DNA of 27,524 nt from positions 1 to 27,524 of IMG/VR virus record IMGVR_UViG_3300030102_001625; one strand, given 5' to 3'. Under the pieces are notes generated by a model that saw nothing but the letters and a program-made list of their open reading frames with translations, was not told the DNA's origin and did not search any database. Positions 5,590 through 12,427 of this stretch are shown here, piece by piece. This DNA is from a virus. Each line of letters begins with the position of its first letter. The stretch's first letter is position 1. Position numbers and translations under genes: made by a program.

Positions 5590-6001
5590 ACTCGTTCATA
5601 TCTTTAATCATCTTTCTGTACACCTTGTCTGTGTACTTGACATTTTTTAAAAACAAAGGATTGCTGGAGGGGGACTCAGGGATTTCTTCTCCAGCTAATT
5701 TTTTGTAGAAGGAGTCAATCATCTTTACTGCCTTATATGACACTTTGTATATTACCTTATTACCACTCTTGTGTCTCTTGAAGGTATCTATCCACCCAGC
5801 ATTAGTAAGTCTATAGAACCTATTATCATCCCAGCTATATAGAGATGCGTAGTTATCAAAGTCTTTTCTCTTAAAGTATTTTTCTGAGTATAGGAAAAAC
5901 AAAAGCTCCAGGTCTGGATAGCTTATATTATACTTGGCACAAAAGAAATATCTAATCACTCTATAATACTTTAGATAGTCTCGTGGTATGTAGTGTTTCA
6001 T
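5555..6001 (-). CDS. Putative winged-helix DNA-binding regulator
   Basis: A 148-residue protein with helix-rich N-terminal sequence (YISYPDLELLFFLYS-like order, then FKRKDFDNYASLYSWDDNRFYRL), followed by TNAGWIDTFK, KVIYKVSYKAVKMIDSFYKKL. This is the order seen in MarR/PadR-like winged helices: recognition helix, then a Gly-containing wing, then 'Y.lt.kg...i'. It is basic and lacks membrane segments. It is the only leftward gene between 2900 and the right end and overlaps the groES 3' end by 35 bases tail to tail, so the two transcripts are complementary there. It could control the adjacent chaperonin or small-protein operons. No clear promoter box was seen upstream. The fold call is from pattern only. 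Confidence 0.6.
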   Translation of the reverse strand: MKHYIPRDYLKYYRVIRYFFCAKYNISYPDLELLFFLYSEKYFKRKDFDNYASLYSWDDNRFYRLTNAGWIDTFKRHKSGNKVIYKVSYKAVKMIDSFYKKLAGEEIPESPSSNPLFLKNVKYTDKVYRKMIKDMNEFIRQQRHLAPE

Positions 6002-6025
6002 GAAATTGAGTATATTTAATTTTAG

Positions 6026-6033
6026 TATCTTTG
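6026..6033 (+). promoter_or_regulatory. Promoter -7 box (TATCTTTG) giving a near-leaderless transcript
   Basis: An exact TAnnTTTG match that ends only seven bases before the ATG at 6041, so the transcript should start at or within a few bases of the start codon. It drives the run of small basic proteins. Confidence 0.7.
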
Positions 6034-6040
6034 TAAAGAT

Positions 6041-6319
6041 ATGAAAACCTCTGACTACTATAAAAAAAACCCTGAGGCATACGCAAAGAAAAAGGCGTAT
6101 GACACAGAGTACAATAAAAGTAAAGAGGCCACTAAAAAACGAAGCAAGTTAAATAGGTTTAATAGAAAAAAGAAAACGTATGGCAATGGCGATGGGATGG
6201 ATGCATGTCATAAAAAATATAAAGGCAAAACCATACTTACTTTTTGTAAAGCCAAAAGTAACCGAGGAGATACTAATGATACAAAGGGAGATAAAAAAGC
6301 AAGAGGTAAAAAGTCATGA
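6041..6319 (+). CDS. Small Lys-rich protein, first of basic-protein cluster
   Basis: A 92-residue, extremely basic protein (about a third Lys/Arg) with tandem YKKNPEAYAKKKAYDTEYNK at the start and two cysteines in the second half (DACHKKYKGK, TFCKAK). No hydrophobic core is obvious, which suggests an extended nucleic-acid- or virion-associated protein. It starts immediately after a promoter box and its stop overlaps the next start by four bases (ATGA). I do not recognise a named family, but small proteins of this style are common in marine phage genomes near structural genes. Confidence 0.75.
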   Translation: MKTSDYYKKNPEAYAKKKAYDTEYNKSKEATKKRSKLNRFNRKKKTYGNGDGMDACHKKYKGKTILTFCKAKSNRGDTNDTKGDKKARGKKS

Positions 6320-6477
6320 GTAAGTTAAAGAAAAAAAAAGGGAATAAGATTTGTGCTGCAGGTATAGCCTGGGCAAAGAGAACCTTTGATAGGTATCCTT
6401 CTGCTTATGCGAATATGGCAGCAAGTAAATATTGCAAAGATCCTAATTACGCAAAAGGCAAAAAGAAAAGAAAATGA
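6316..6477 (+). CDS. 53-residue basic protein with two Cys
   Basis: Encodes 53 residues: a KLKKKKGNKICAAGIAWAKR start, then RYPSAYANMAASKYCKDPNY and a Lys/Arg tail. The stretch CAAGIAWAKRTFDRYPSAYAN has the look of a small conserved helix pair with Cys at both ends. It starts by ATGA overlap with the previous gene and shares four bases with the next. Function unknown; a DNA-condensing or internal virion role is possible from charge alone. Confidence 0.72.
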   Translation: MSKLKKKKGNKICAAGIAWAKRTFDRYPSAYANMAASKYCKDPNYAKGKKKRK

Positions 6478-6605
6478 TTGATAAAAAAAAATTAAAAATA
6501 ATTTCGGCAGAACTTAAAAAAGCTTCTGCAATGCATAAAGGTCAGGCTGCAAGAATAGATAGAATGTTAAAATCTATAAAGCCAAAACCTAAAAAGAGAA
6601 AGTAA
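6474..6605 (+). CDS. 43-residue basic helical peptide
   Basis: Encodes 43 residues, begins MIDKKKLKIISAELKKASAM and ends with a Lys/Arg/Pro tail (KPKPKKRK). Most of it is predicted as one amphipathic helix. It starts inside the previous stop region (ATGA) and ends TAATG with the next gene. The tight coupling on both sides supports it being translated despite its size. Function unknown. Confidence 0.65.
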   Translation: MIDKKKLKIISAELKKASAMHKGQAARIDRMLKSIKPKPKKRK

Positions 6606-6844
6606 TGGGTGCATTAAAAAAATGGAGAGACCAGAAGTGGGTTCGTATAGGTAGTGATGGTTCTATTAAAGGAGCATGTGGTACTAGCAAAAACAAAAAG
6701 AACCCAGACAGGTGTTTGCCATTATCTAAAGCACGTAGTCTTTCAAAAGCAGAGAGAGCAAAAACTGCTCGCAAGAAAAAAAGACAAGGAGGCAGTAAGA
6801 AGCAATTTGTTTCTAATACTGTAAAAGCAAAAGTAAAATCATGA
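6605..6844 (+). CDS. Small basic protein of a phage/giant-virus 'KW..GACG' type
   Basis: 79 residues. The N-terminal half, KKWRDQKWVRIGSDGSIKGACG followed by KNPDRCLPLSKA, recalls a short domain known from many phages and large DNA viruses (DUF5872-like, from memory), with two cysteines in the same relative places. The C-terminal half, SLSKAERAKTARKKKRQGG, is a strongly basic helix. It overlaps its neighbours as TAATG upstream and ATGA downstream. Biochemical role unknown; the basic tail suggests binding of nucleic acid. Confidence 0.75.
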   Translation: MGALKKWRDQKWVRIGSDGSIKGACGTSKNKKNPDRCLPLSKARSLSKAERAKTARKKKRQGGSKKQFVSNTVKAKVKS

Positions 6845-6969
6845 AAACATCAGCATTAAGAAAAAAAACTAAAAAAAAATTAAGTAAAAAGCAACAAAAA
6901 ATTGCTAAAGTAGCAGCTCCTTATAACAAAATTACAGGAGCAGATTTTAAAAATTTAAAAAACAAATAA
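6841..6969 (+). CDS. 42-residue Lys-rich peptide
   Basis: 42 residues, nearly half of them lysine in the first 20 (KKKTKKKLSKKQQKIAKVA-like composition), then a less charged tail PYNKITGADFKNLKNK. It starts by ATGA overlap with the upstream gene and stops two bases before the next ATG. The coupling and shared style support a real gene. No family recognised. Confidence 0.65.
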   Translation: MKTSALRKKTKKKLSKKQQKIAKVAAPYNKITGADFKNLKNK

Positions 6970-6971
6970 TT

Positions 6972-7142
6972 ATGCCAACAGTAAAATTCAAATGTCCTGA
7001 TACAGGAAAAACTAAGACAAAGACTTTCCCATACAACGCTGTGGGTAAAGCACAAGCAGAAACATTTACAAAATTAATGAAGGGTTCTAAAAAAAACAAC
7101 CCAGGCTATGGGATGGAGAAGTCTACTAAAGGTGGATATTAA
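6972..7142 (+). CDS. 56-residue basic protein
   Basis: 56 residues beginning MPTVKFKCPDTGKTKTKTFP, resembling a short beta hairpin with one Cys, followed by a helix (VGKAQAETFTKLMKG) and a Gly-rich end NNPGYGMEKSTKGGY. The layout recalls small phage proteins with an Mu-like 'PYN..GK..A..' helix, but I cannot name it. It ends TAATG with the next gene. Confidence 0.68.
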   Translation: MPTVKFKCPDTGKTKTKTFPYNAVGKAQAETFTKLMKGSKKNNPGYGMEKSTKGGY

Positions 7143-7441
7143 TGGCAACTAGAGTCAACAAAGCAAAGATGGCCTGCAATAAGGTCAGACCTTCTACAAG
7201 ACCAGGAAAAAAGAAAATGGTTAAGGGTTGCGAGGGTGGCAAAGAAAAGATTATACACTTTGGAGCAAAGGGGTATGGTCATAATTATTCGCCTGCTGCG
7301 AGAAAGAGTTTCAAAGCTAGACACAAGTGTGGAACAGCCAAGTCTAAGTTGACAGCTAGATATTGGGCCTGCAAGCACTTGTGGGCAGGCAAAGGTGGAT
7401 CGACAAAAAGTTCTCCTAAAAAAAGGAGAGGAAAATATTAG
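7142..7441 (+). CDS. Cys/Lys-rich small phage protein (KSFKARHKC...YWACK)
   Basis: 99 residues with four or five cysteines. The order ACNKVRPSTRPGKKKMVKGC, EGGKEKIIHFGAKGYG, KSFKARHKCGTAK and LTARYWACKHLWAG matches a family I recall from many marine phages and some large eukaryotic viruses, in which the F[KR]ARHxC and YWxCxxxW segments are the most conserved. The Cys/His arrangement suggests metal binding. It usually sits near virion genes, and here it is seventh in the basic cluster. A poly-Ser/Lys tail follows. Function unknown. The last bases overlap the promoter box for the next gene. Confidence 0.8.
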   Translation: MATRVNKAKMACNKVRPSTRPGKKKMVKGCEGGKEKIIHFGAKGYGHNYSPAARKSFKARHKCGTAKSKLTARYWACKHLWAGKGGSTKSSPKKRRGKY

Positions 7442-7449
7442 TATCTTTG
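7442..7449 (+). promoter_or_regulatory. Promoter -7 box (TATCTTTG), near-leaderless
   Basis: TATCTTTG begins at the base after the preceding TAG stop and ends four bases before the ATG at 7454, so transcription should start at or just inside the start codon. It would re-initiate transcription in the middle of the basic cluster. Confidence 0.62.
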
Positions 7450-7453
7450 TGTT

Positions 7454-7645
7454 ATGGCTAAAAAAAAGAAACTAGATATAGAGATAAGCCCAAAAGAACG
7501 AGGGTCTTTTAGCAGATGGGCAAAAAAGAAAGGTATGTCTTCGTGTGAAGCTGCTAAAATGGTAATGGGCAATACCAAAAAGTACAGTGAGGCTATTGTA
7601 AAAAAAGCTAACTTTGCTAAGAATTTTGCTTGTAAGAAAAAATAA
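7454..7645 (+). CDS. 63-residue basic helical protein (KKANFAKNF motif)
   Basis: 63 residues: MAKKKKLDIEISPKERGSFS, then RWAKKKGMSSCEAAKMVMG and a final AIVKKANFAKNFACKKK. The 'F.rfAK.kG....' opening and the 'KrAnFAkNF' ending match, from memory, a short family common in marine phages. Two cysteines. It has its own near-leaderless promoter. Function unknown, probably a virion or DNA-associated component given its neighbours. Confidence 0.75.
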   Translation: MAKKKKLDIEISPKERGSFSRWAKKKGMSSCEAAKMVMGNTKKYSEAIVKKANFAKNFACKKK

Positions 7646-7678
7646 AATTTAAAAAATCAACAATAAAAAATAAATATT

Positions 7679-7891
7679 ATGCCAAGTCATTATAAAAAAC
7701 AAGGTTTCAACTCAAGACTTGATGAGTCTTTAGGAAACAAGCATAAAGGCCATCATTCGCAATCTATGAAAGATAGAAGAGATGAAAGTAAAGCTATGTC
7801 TAAAAAAGAATATGGCCACGCCTATGGTGGTGATCATGGAATGAAATATGAGAAAGTCCATGAGCATTTAGGTAAATTAATTAGAAAGTAA
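7679..7891 (+). CDS. 70-residue His/Lys-rich protein
   Basis: 70 residues with many His, Lys and Gly and no cysteine: a start MPSHYKKQGFNSRLDESLGN, a KHKGHHSQSMKDRRDE stretch, then YGHAYGGDHGMKYEKVHEHL. It is more mixed in charge than its neighbours. The 'SRLDESLG...' start recurs in marine phage small proteins, from memory. It starts about 33 bases after the upstream stop with an A/T-rich leader. Function unknown. Confidence 0.7.
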   Translation: MPSHYKKQGFNSRLDESLGNKHKGHHSQSMKDRRDESKAMSKKEYGHAYGGDHGMKYEKVHEHLGKLIRK

Positions 7892-7895
7892 AATT

Positions 7896-8087
7896 ATGGC
7901 AAAGTTCAAAGCTAGTTCTTCTCGAAGGCAGTCCAGGGGCTTGGGCGATACAATAGAAAAGGTAACTAAGGTTACTGGAATTAAAAATATTGTAGAGAAA
8001 GGCTCAAGAGCGTTAGGCAAAGACTGTGGTTGTTCTGAGAGAAGAGACTCTTTGAATCGAATGTTTCCATATAAAAGAAATAAATAA
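7896..8087 (+). CDS. 63-residue basic protein with C-terminal CGC motif
   Basis: 63 residues: GLGDTIEKVTKVTGIKNIVEKG followed by KDCGCSERRDSLNRMFPYK. The GDTIEKxTKxTGI helix and the terminal CGCxxRRxxLNxxFPYK block are a pattern I recall from many Bacteroidetes and marine phages. The paired cysteines could bind a metal or cross-link in the virion. It ends TAATG with the next gene, tying the basic cluster to the structural genes that follow. Confidence 0.78.
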   Translation: MAKFKASSSRRQSRGLGDTIEKVTKVTGIKNIVEKGSRALGKDCGCSERRDSLNRMFPYKRNK

Positions 8088-8575
8088 TGGCGTATCAAAA
8101 ATTACAATTAGCATTAGCAGCCGATGTCATCAAAAGCGACACCATAGACATTCCTTTAGAGAGTTCTTCTCAAATCACTGGAGAATCTGATGCAAGTATT
8201 CCTGCAAACAAACTTACCGATGCAGCAATAGACTTTACAGCTATTCAAGGATTAGTAAATGGAGCAATTATAGTAAACGTCACTGATGGTACTATTGCTA
8301 CAGTTACTGCGATAGATAGCGCACATGTCTTGTCGCTTTCTGCAAATATAATTCAAGATGCTAGTAAAGCATATAAAATATATTTAAACCCCACAGCCAA
8401 TCATGGTGTAGGAGCTATAATATATGTAGGTGGTGCTGGAGATTTAAAAGTAAAAACTGCTTCAGGTAGTATTGTTACATATACTGGAATACCAGCAGGG
8501 TTTTTTGTTCCTGTTCAAGTATTAAGAGTTTATAGTACTGACACTACTGCTACAGGCTTAATAGCAAACTGGTAA
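8087..8575 (+). CDS. Putative virion surface/decoration protein (paralogue of 23450 gene)
   Basis: 162 residues, rich in Ala, Thr, Ile and Val, likely all beta. Residues about 25-100 contain NKLTDAAIDFTAIQGLVNG, VTDGTIATVTAIDSAHVLSLS and a KIYLNPTA end, which align with the protein at 23450 (VQSGQNFTT, ATVTAVDSDTTLSLSADI, YVILSPTA). The shared domain points to a common virion role, perhaps head decoration or fibre attachment; that is inference. The C-terminal half (GAIIYVGGAGDLKVKTASGS to the end) differs from the other copy. The start overlaps the upstream stop (TAATG). Confidence 0.75.
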   Translation: MAYQKLQLALAADVIKSDTIDIPLESSSQITGESDASIPANKLTDAAIDFTAIQGLVNGAIIVNVTDGTIATVTAIDSAHVLSLSANIIQDASKAYKIYLNPTANHGVGAIIYVGGAGDLKVKTASGSIVTYTGIPAGFFVPVQVLRVYSTDTTATGLIANW

Positions 8576-8579
8576 GACA

Positions 8580-8723
8580 ATGGTGGGGATAATAGTAGGT
8601 GCAATAGTAGCTGTAGGACAAAAAGTATTAGCAGGCCTACCCCCAGGCATATTTTATAGAGTTACAGAAAGTTCTGATCTTAGGGTTACTGAAGATGGCA
8701 AAAACAATAGAATAACAGAATAA
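8580..8723 (+). CDS. 47-residue protein, unknown function
   Basis: 47 residues: a hydrophobic N-terminus (MVGIIVGAIVAVGQKVLAGL) then a polar beta-like end, RVTESSDLRVTEDGKNNRIT. It starts five bases after the upstream stop and ends TAATG with the fibre gene. The repeated RVTE/RITE phrases look like short strands of a virion protein, and the hydrophobic start is not a clean membrane helix. No family recognised. Confidence 0.6.
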   Translation: MVGIIVGAIVAVGQKVLAGLPPGIFYRVTESSDLRVTEDGKNNRITE

Positions 8724-11131
8724 TGGCAAATAAAAAAATATCACAATTAACCGCACTAGGTTCTAATTTTGGAGCAACAGATTTATTTGAGATTTCCAAA
8801 GATGTTGGAGGTGGTGCTTTTGAATCTAAAAAAATAACTGGTGCAGAAATGATTTCTTCTATAAGCACAAGTATAGCAATAGGAGATACAGTAACTAGCG
8901 GAACAGAAGGTTCGGTTTTATTTTTAGGAGCAGCAGGTGTGTTAGCACAAGATAATGCAAACTTCTTTTGGGATGACACTAATGATAGATTAGGTATTGG
9001 AACATCTTCTCCAAGCTTTGCATTACATGTTTTAGATGCGAGTGCAAACTTAGACACCAAATTTGAGAGTAATGGTGGTCATTCTAGATTAATTATCGAC
9101 TCTACAGGGGCTGACGATTCTATCTTACAGTTCAACGAAGCCAATGCACGTAGATGGTCAATATATACCGATGGCACAGACGATTCACTTAAAATCACTC
9201 GTAGTGATGTCCCTACTGCTAGTCCAACTTCCGATGCCATTGCTATAGATTCAACCGACAATGTCAGTATCCCTAATGGCACATTAACCATTAACGATTA
9301 CACATTCCCAGCAGCAGATGGCAGTGCCAATCAAATCATCCAAACAGATGGAGCAGGTAATTTAAGTTTCGTAGCAGCAGGTGGCGGTGGAGCTTCAGTA
9401 TTAAATGATTTAACAGATGTTAGTGTTTTAGGCAGTGGTGATGATTGGTCTGTATTTAAAAATGCTTCTACCCCAAATGGCGCACCAACTACAGGAACAT
9501 TTACAGGAAATAGAAATTTAGCAATAGGTGCTTATTCTCAAAGAATTATAACATCGGGAAGCGACAACATTTCATTTGGTGACCAATCTTTGTTTTCTAT
9601 AACAACAGGTGTGGGAAATATTGCAATAGGGGACAGCGTTTTATATAGCAATTCTTCAGGAGCTTACAATGTTGGTATTGGTAGACGAGTATTAAATGCA
9701 GCCACAGGTTATGGAAATGTAGGAATAGGTCAACAAGCTTTAACAAGTGTTAATTCAGGTCAATTTAATATAGGTCTAGGATATTTTACAACAGGTGGAA
9801 CACAACTTACTTCAGGCAGTTACAATATAAATTTTGGTTATCACTCAACAGTCAACAGTGGAACTGCTAGTTATCAATTTGCATTGGGTAGTGGTCACGC
9901 TACTCTTGGCGATTATTTAATGAGCGGAGATTTTAGTACAACAGGTGCTGCTAAATTAGGTATTAATTTAGGTAAAACAGCAGGAGGAGGTTTAAGACCA
10001 CCTAATCAACCAACAGCTACTTTACACCTTAAAGGTCAAGGTCTAACTTCAGGAACTACATCTTTATTAGTAGAAAAGAGTAATGGAGATGATTTATTGA
10101 AAATAACTGACGATGGTGCAGTTACTATTAATAGTGCATTTACTTTACCTATAGCAGATGGTTCAGCTAACCAAGTCTTACAGACAGATGGAGCAGGAGC
10201 AGTATCATGGGCAACTGCAGGTGGCGGTGGTGGTGCAACAGACCTAAATGGTCTTACTGATGCTGAAACTGTTTTTAGTGGAGGTAGTGCAGCACAGTTT
10301 AATGTATTTTTATCCAATGGCAGTTCTGCAGGTGCAGCAACCCAACATGGATCATTAAGTAATGCAAGAGGTTTAATTGCCATAGGCCCTAACACTTTAA
10401 AGTCTACTACATCTTCACAGTATAATGTTGCTATTGGTTACAATGCAGGCCCAGATATAACAACTTCTCCTGGCAATATAATGATAGGAGCTAATGCAGG
10501 TCTAAAAATTTCTACAGGCATAGGAGGTAATGTTCTTGTAGGTAGAGATGCAGGAAATGATATAACTGCAGGCGGTAATAACGTAGCTGTTGGTTATAAT
10601 TGTTTAGGTGCTAATCAAACAGGTGGAGAAAACGTAGCTGTTGGTTATGGCACTTTAGGTCAAGCAACTTACAGGCGTAACATAGCTGTTGGACGATTTG
10701 CAGGTTATGGAATAACAACAGGACAAGGAAATCTAGCTATGGGTTACAACTCCATGTTTGCTAACAATACAAATAGTTTTTGTTTTGCAATTGGATATGC
10801 AGTTGAACCAAGCAGCACTACTGTTAGTAATGAGTTGACTATTGGTTATGGGACTAATAGATATTTAATGCGTGGTAGTTTTGCAACTGCTGCACAAGCT
10901 AAATTAATGATTAATCCCGATGCTGCTGACACTCCTACTGCAACCCTTCACGTTAAAGGTCAAGGAGCAACTAATTCAACTACATCTTTATTAGTAGAAA
11001 ATAGCAGTGGTACTGACCAAGTTGAAGTAAAAGATGATGGAAGTGTATTTATGTATAATTTACCCACATCTGACCCTGGTGTTAGCGGTCAACTATGGGT
11101 TGATAGCGGAACTTTAAAAGTGAGTTCATAG
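8723..11131 (+). CDS. Large fibre protein with YadA-head-like repeats
   Basis: 802 residues. The first ~45 residues (NKKISQLTALG, ATDLFEISKD) look like a virion-attachment segment. Two long repeat blocks follow, at about residues 260-390 and 545-695, built from units such as NVAIGYNAG, GNIAIGDSVL and ENVAVGYGTLG. These are the 14-residue left-handed beta-roll repeats of trimeric adhesin heads (YadA/Hep_Hag). Each block is preceded by an ADGSANQ..QTDGAG..S...AGGGG linker (near residues 197 and 477) and followed by PTATLH.KGQG....TTSLLVE, showing an internal duplication. A trimeric receptor-binding fibre is the natural inference. There is no obvious chaperone-peptidase tail. Its neighbours are small structural genes; the second fibre lies at 12955. 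Confidence 0.85.
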   Translation: MANKKISQLTALGSNFGATDLFEISKDVGGGAFESKKITGAEMISSISTSIAIGDTVTSGTEGSVLFLGAAGVLAQDNANFFWDDTNDRLGIGTSSPSFALHVLDASANLDTKFESNGGHSRLIIDSTGADDSILQFNEANARRWSIYTDGTDDSLKITRSDVPTASPTSDAIAIDSTDNVSIPNGTLTINDYTFPAADGSANQIIQTDGAGNLSFVAAGGGGASVLNDLTDVSVLGSGDDWSVFKNASTPNGAPTTGTFTGNRNLAIGAYSQRIITSGSDNISFGDQSLFSITTGVGNIAIGDSVLYSNSSGAYNVGIGRRVLNAATGYGNVGIGQQALTSVNSGQFNIGLGYFTTGGTQLTSGSYNINFGYHSTVNSGTASYQFALGSGHATLGDYLMSGDFSTTGAAKLGINLGKTAGGGLRPPNQPTATLHLKGQGLTSGTTSLLVEKSNGDDLLKITDDGAVTINSAFTLPIADGSANQVLQTDGAGAVSWATAGGGGGATDLNGLTDAETVFSGGSAAQFNVFLSNGSSAGAATQHGSLSNARGLIAIGPNTLKSTTSSQYNVAIGYNAGPDITTSPGNIMIGANAGLKISTGIGGNVLVGRDAGNDITAGGNNVAVGYNCLGANQTGGENVAVGYGTLGQATYRRNIAVGRFAGYGITTGQGNLAMGYNSMFANNTNSFCFAIGYAVEPSSTTVSNELTIGYGTNRYLMRGSFATAAQAKLMINPDAADTPTATLHVKGQGATNSTTSLLVENSSGTDQVEVKDDGSVFMYNLPTSDPGVSGQLWVDSGTLKVSS
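9314..10230 (+). repeat. Internal 77-base repeat within the fibre gene
   Basis: A 77-base unit running from GCAGATGG to GTGGCGGTGG is present at 9314-9390 and again, diverged, at 10154-10230 (same length, 840 bases apart, same frame). A second pair of similar segments lies near 10010-10085 and 10933-11010. Together they show that the fibre arose by duplication of a module of about 280-300 codons. Confidence 0.75.
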
Positions 11132-11165
11132 AAAAAATAAAATATTAACAATAAAAACAACAAAA

Positions 11166-11486
11166 ATGGCATTAGAAATTTCAAAATCAAATACAGCTAA
11201 GTTAACTATTCAAGGCACAAGCATTGAGTTAGATAGCGCATACGCAAGAATCGAACTAGCAGCAGCAGCTAATGGTGTAGATATGCAAATGGGAATGTAC
11301 TACTACGAAAATGAAGCAGCATTTACAGCAGGTAGTAAAGTGTTAAAAATTGCAGAGATGAAACCTTTGTATAATGCAGAAGCTGACATTGCAGCAGGCG
11401 AAACACAAACTATCTTACTTGCTTCTGAGAAAGTCAAAGAAGACTTAGAGGCACAAGGATATACTGTAGCTATCGTAGAGTTATAA
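11166..11486 (+). CDS. 106-residue virion-like protein, unknown
   Basis: 106 residues, acidic, Ala-rich, without membrane segments: SIELDSAYARIELAAAANG, MQMGMYYYENEAAFTAGSK, and a helical KVKEDLEAQGYTVAIVEL end. The composition and strand-rich middle suggest a small structural or fibre-associated protein. It has an A/T-rich leader after the fibre stop, and its stop overlaps the next ATG (TAATG), linking it to the lysis cassette. No family recognised. Confidence 0.72.
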   Translation: MALEISKSNTAKLTIQGTSIELDSAYARIELAAAANGVDMQMGMYYYENEAAFTAGSKVLKIAEMKPLYNAEADIAAGETQTILLASEKVKEDLEAQGYTVAIVEL

Positions 11487-11719
11487 TGAAAGAGATTAAG
11501 ATTGACATACAATATTTGGCAACTATAATAATTTTTCTAGTATCTGTAGGAGGGTTTTATTATACGACTACCTATAGGTTAGATGAGTTAGAGGAAAAGG
11601 TTACTGAGTTGGAGGGCAATAATGAGGCTATCATTAGATTAGAAGAAAGATTAAAAAACGTACAAAACAAAACCGATGAAATATACAGGCATGTTATTGA
11701 GTTTGTTAGTGGCGATTAG
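11486..11719 (+). CDS. Inner-membrane spanin-like protein
   Basis: 77 residues with one N-terminal transmembrane helix (about residues 8-27, YLATIIIFLVSVGGFYYTTT) and a periplasmic coiled coil (about 30-66, RLDELEEKVTELEGNNEAI and onward). This is the form of an i-spanin (Rz-like). The next gene, in another frame, starts 44 bases before this one ends and encodes a lipoprotein-like protein, exactly the Rz/Rz1 type arrangement. The two would link inner and outer membrane in the last step of lysis. A holin accessory of XhlA type is the main alternative. Confidence 0.65.
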   Translation: MKEIKIDIQYLATIIIFLVSVGGFYYTTTYRLDELEEKVTELEGNNEAIIRLEERLKNVQNKTDEIYRHVIEFVSGD

Positions 11720-11891
11720 TTGTTCTGTTAGTCATTCTAAAGATAAGCCAAAAGCTATAGATACTGTAGTTATTGACTATTCTGAAGATAAAGATACCCT
11801 TATAATCTTAGATACTTTAGTGGTAAAAAAAAATGCCAAAAATCTGTGGACTCCCAAATGCGCAGCTTACATGAAATGGAGAATAAGCTAG
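11676..11891 (+). CDS. Outer-membrane spanin-like lipoprotein
   Basis: 71 residues. The N-terminus MKYTGMLLSLLVAISC is a short signal peptide ending in a near-canonical lipobox (AIS-C16). The remaining 55 residues are polar with a DTVVIDYSEDKDTLIILDTL stretch. The overlap with the inner-membrane protein and the amidase downstream fit an o-spanin (Rz1-like), although o-spanins are often Pro-rich and this one is not. The 3' end is overlapped by a third, basic frame (11858-11980). Identification rests on signal and context, not sequence homology. Confidence 0.6.
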   Translation: MKYTGMLLSLLVAISCSVSHSKDKPKAIDTVVIDYSEDKDTLIILDTLVVKKNAKNLWTPKCAAYMKWRIS

Positions 11892-11980
11892 ATAGGCTTA
11901 AACGCAAATTAGAACAAGCTAAGAAACGAAAAAAGGAACGCAGAAAGCGAAGAAATGTGGCACGAAAAGTACGTAAATAA
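11858..11980 (+). CDS. 40-residue basic coiled-coil peptide overlapping the lysis genes
   Basis: A 40-residue frame that overlaps the last 34 bases of the lipoprotein gene and stops seven bases before the preferred amidase start. The product MRSLHEMENKLDRLKRKLEQ followed by AKKRKKERRKRR is a coiled coil with an extreme Arg/Lys tail. The regular heptads and neat fit between neighbours argue for translation, but the size and overlap leave doubt. It could extend the spanin region or be a small lysis regulator. Confidence 0.45.
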   Translation: MRSLHEMENKLDRLKRKLEQAKKRKKERRKRRNVARKVRK

Positions 11981-11987
11981 ACACCAA

Positions 11988-12395
11988 ATGAGAGAGATAG
12001 ATAAAATTATTGTGCATTGTTCAGCAACTAGAGAGGGTCAAGATATTGACGCAGCTACTATTGATGAATGGCACAAAGATAGAGGATGGTCAGGCATTGG
12101 TTATCATTATATAATAAAACTAGATGGCTCTATTGAATATGGTCGTATGGTTAATAAGATGGGCGCACATTGTAAAGGACAAAATAAAAAGTCTATAGGT
12201 GTGTGTTACATTGGAGGTTGTGATGAGGACATGAATCCCAAAGACACAAGAACTTCACGACAAAAAACATCTTTATTTCAGCTCTTGTTGTTTTTAAAAA
12301 AGATGCATCCAGAGTCTGTTGTATATGGCCATAGAGACTTTTCAAGTAAGGCGTGTCCATCTTTTGATGCAAAAAAAGAATATAAAAACATATGA
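11988..12395 (+). CDS. Endolysin, N-acetylmuramoyl-L-alanine amidase (T7 lysozyme type)
   Basis: 135 residues from the preferred start. It cleaves the bond between muramic acid and the stem peptide, in the periplasm at the end of infection. Catalytic residues align with T7 lysozyme at a constant offset of seven: H10 in IIVHCSAT (H17), Y39 in GIGYHY (Y46), H115 in YGHRD (H122), K121 (K128) and C123 in KACPSFD (C130). All zinc ligands and the catalytic Tyr and Lys are present. The start at 11988 puts MREIDKIIVHC at the N-terminus as in the family; an ATG at 11955 would add 11 residues. There is no signal peptide, so it depends on a holin. T7 lysozyme also binds the phage RNA polymerase; whether this one does cannot be seen. 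Confidence 0.93.
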   Translation: MREIDKIIVHCSATREGQDIDAATIDEWHKDRGWSGIGYHYIIKLDGSIEYGRMVNKMGAHCKGQNKKSIGVCYIGGCDEDMNPKDTRTSRQKTSLFQLLLFLKKMHPESVVYGHRDFSSKACPSFDAKKEYKNI

Positions 12396-12427
12396 ACTTG
12401 GAGTTCACAATTATAAAAAACAAAACT

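Noticed and set aside
11955-11987. Upstream ATG for the amidase
   Set aside because: It would add 11 residues outside the T7-lysozyme-type domain and overlap the nested basic frame; the start at 11988 gives the family N-terminus.
12392-12427. Upstream ATG for the holin-like protein
   Set aside because: It is possible because of the ATGA overlap with the amidase stop, but the second ATG at 12428 has the A-rich leader typical of other starts here; kept as an alternative.
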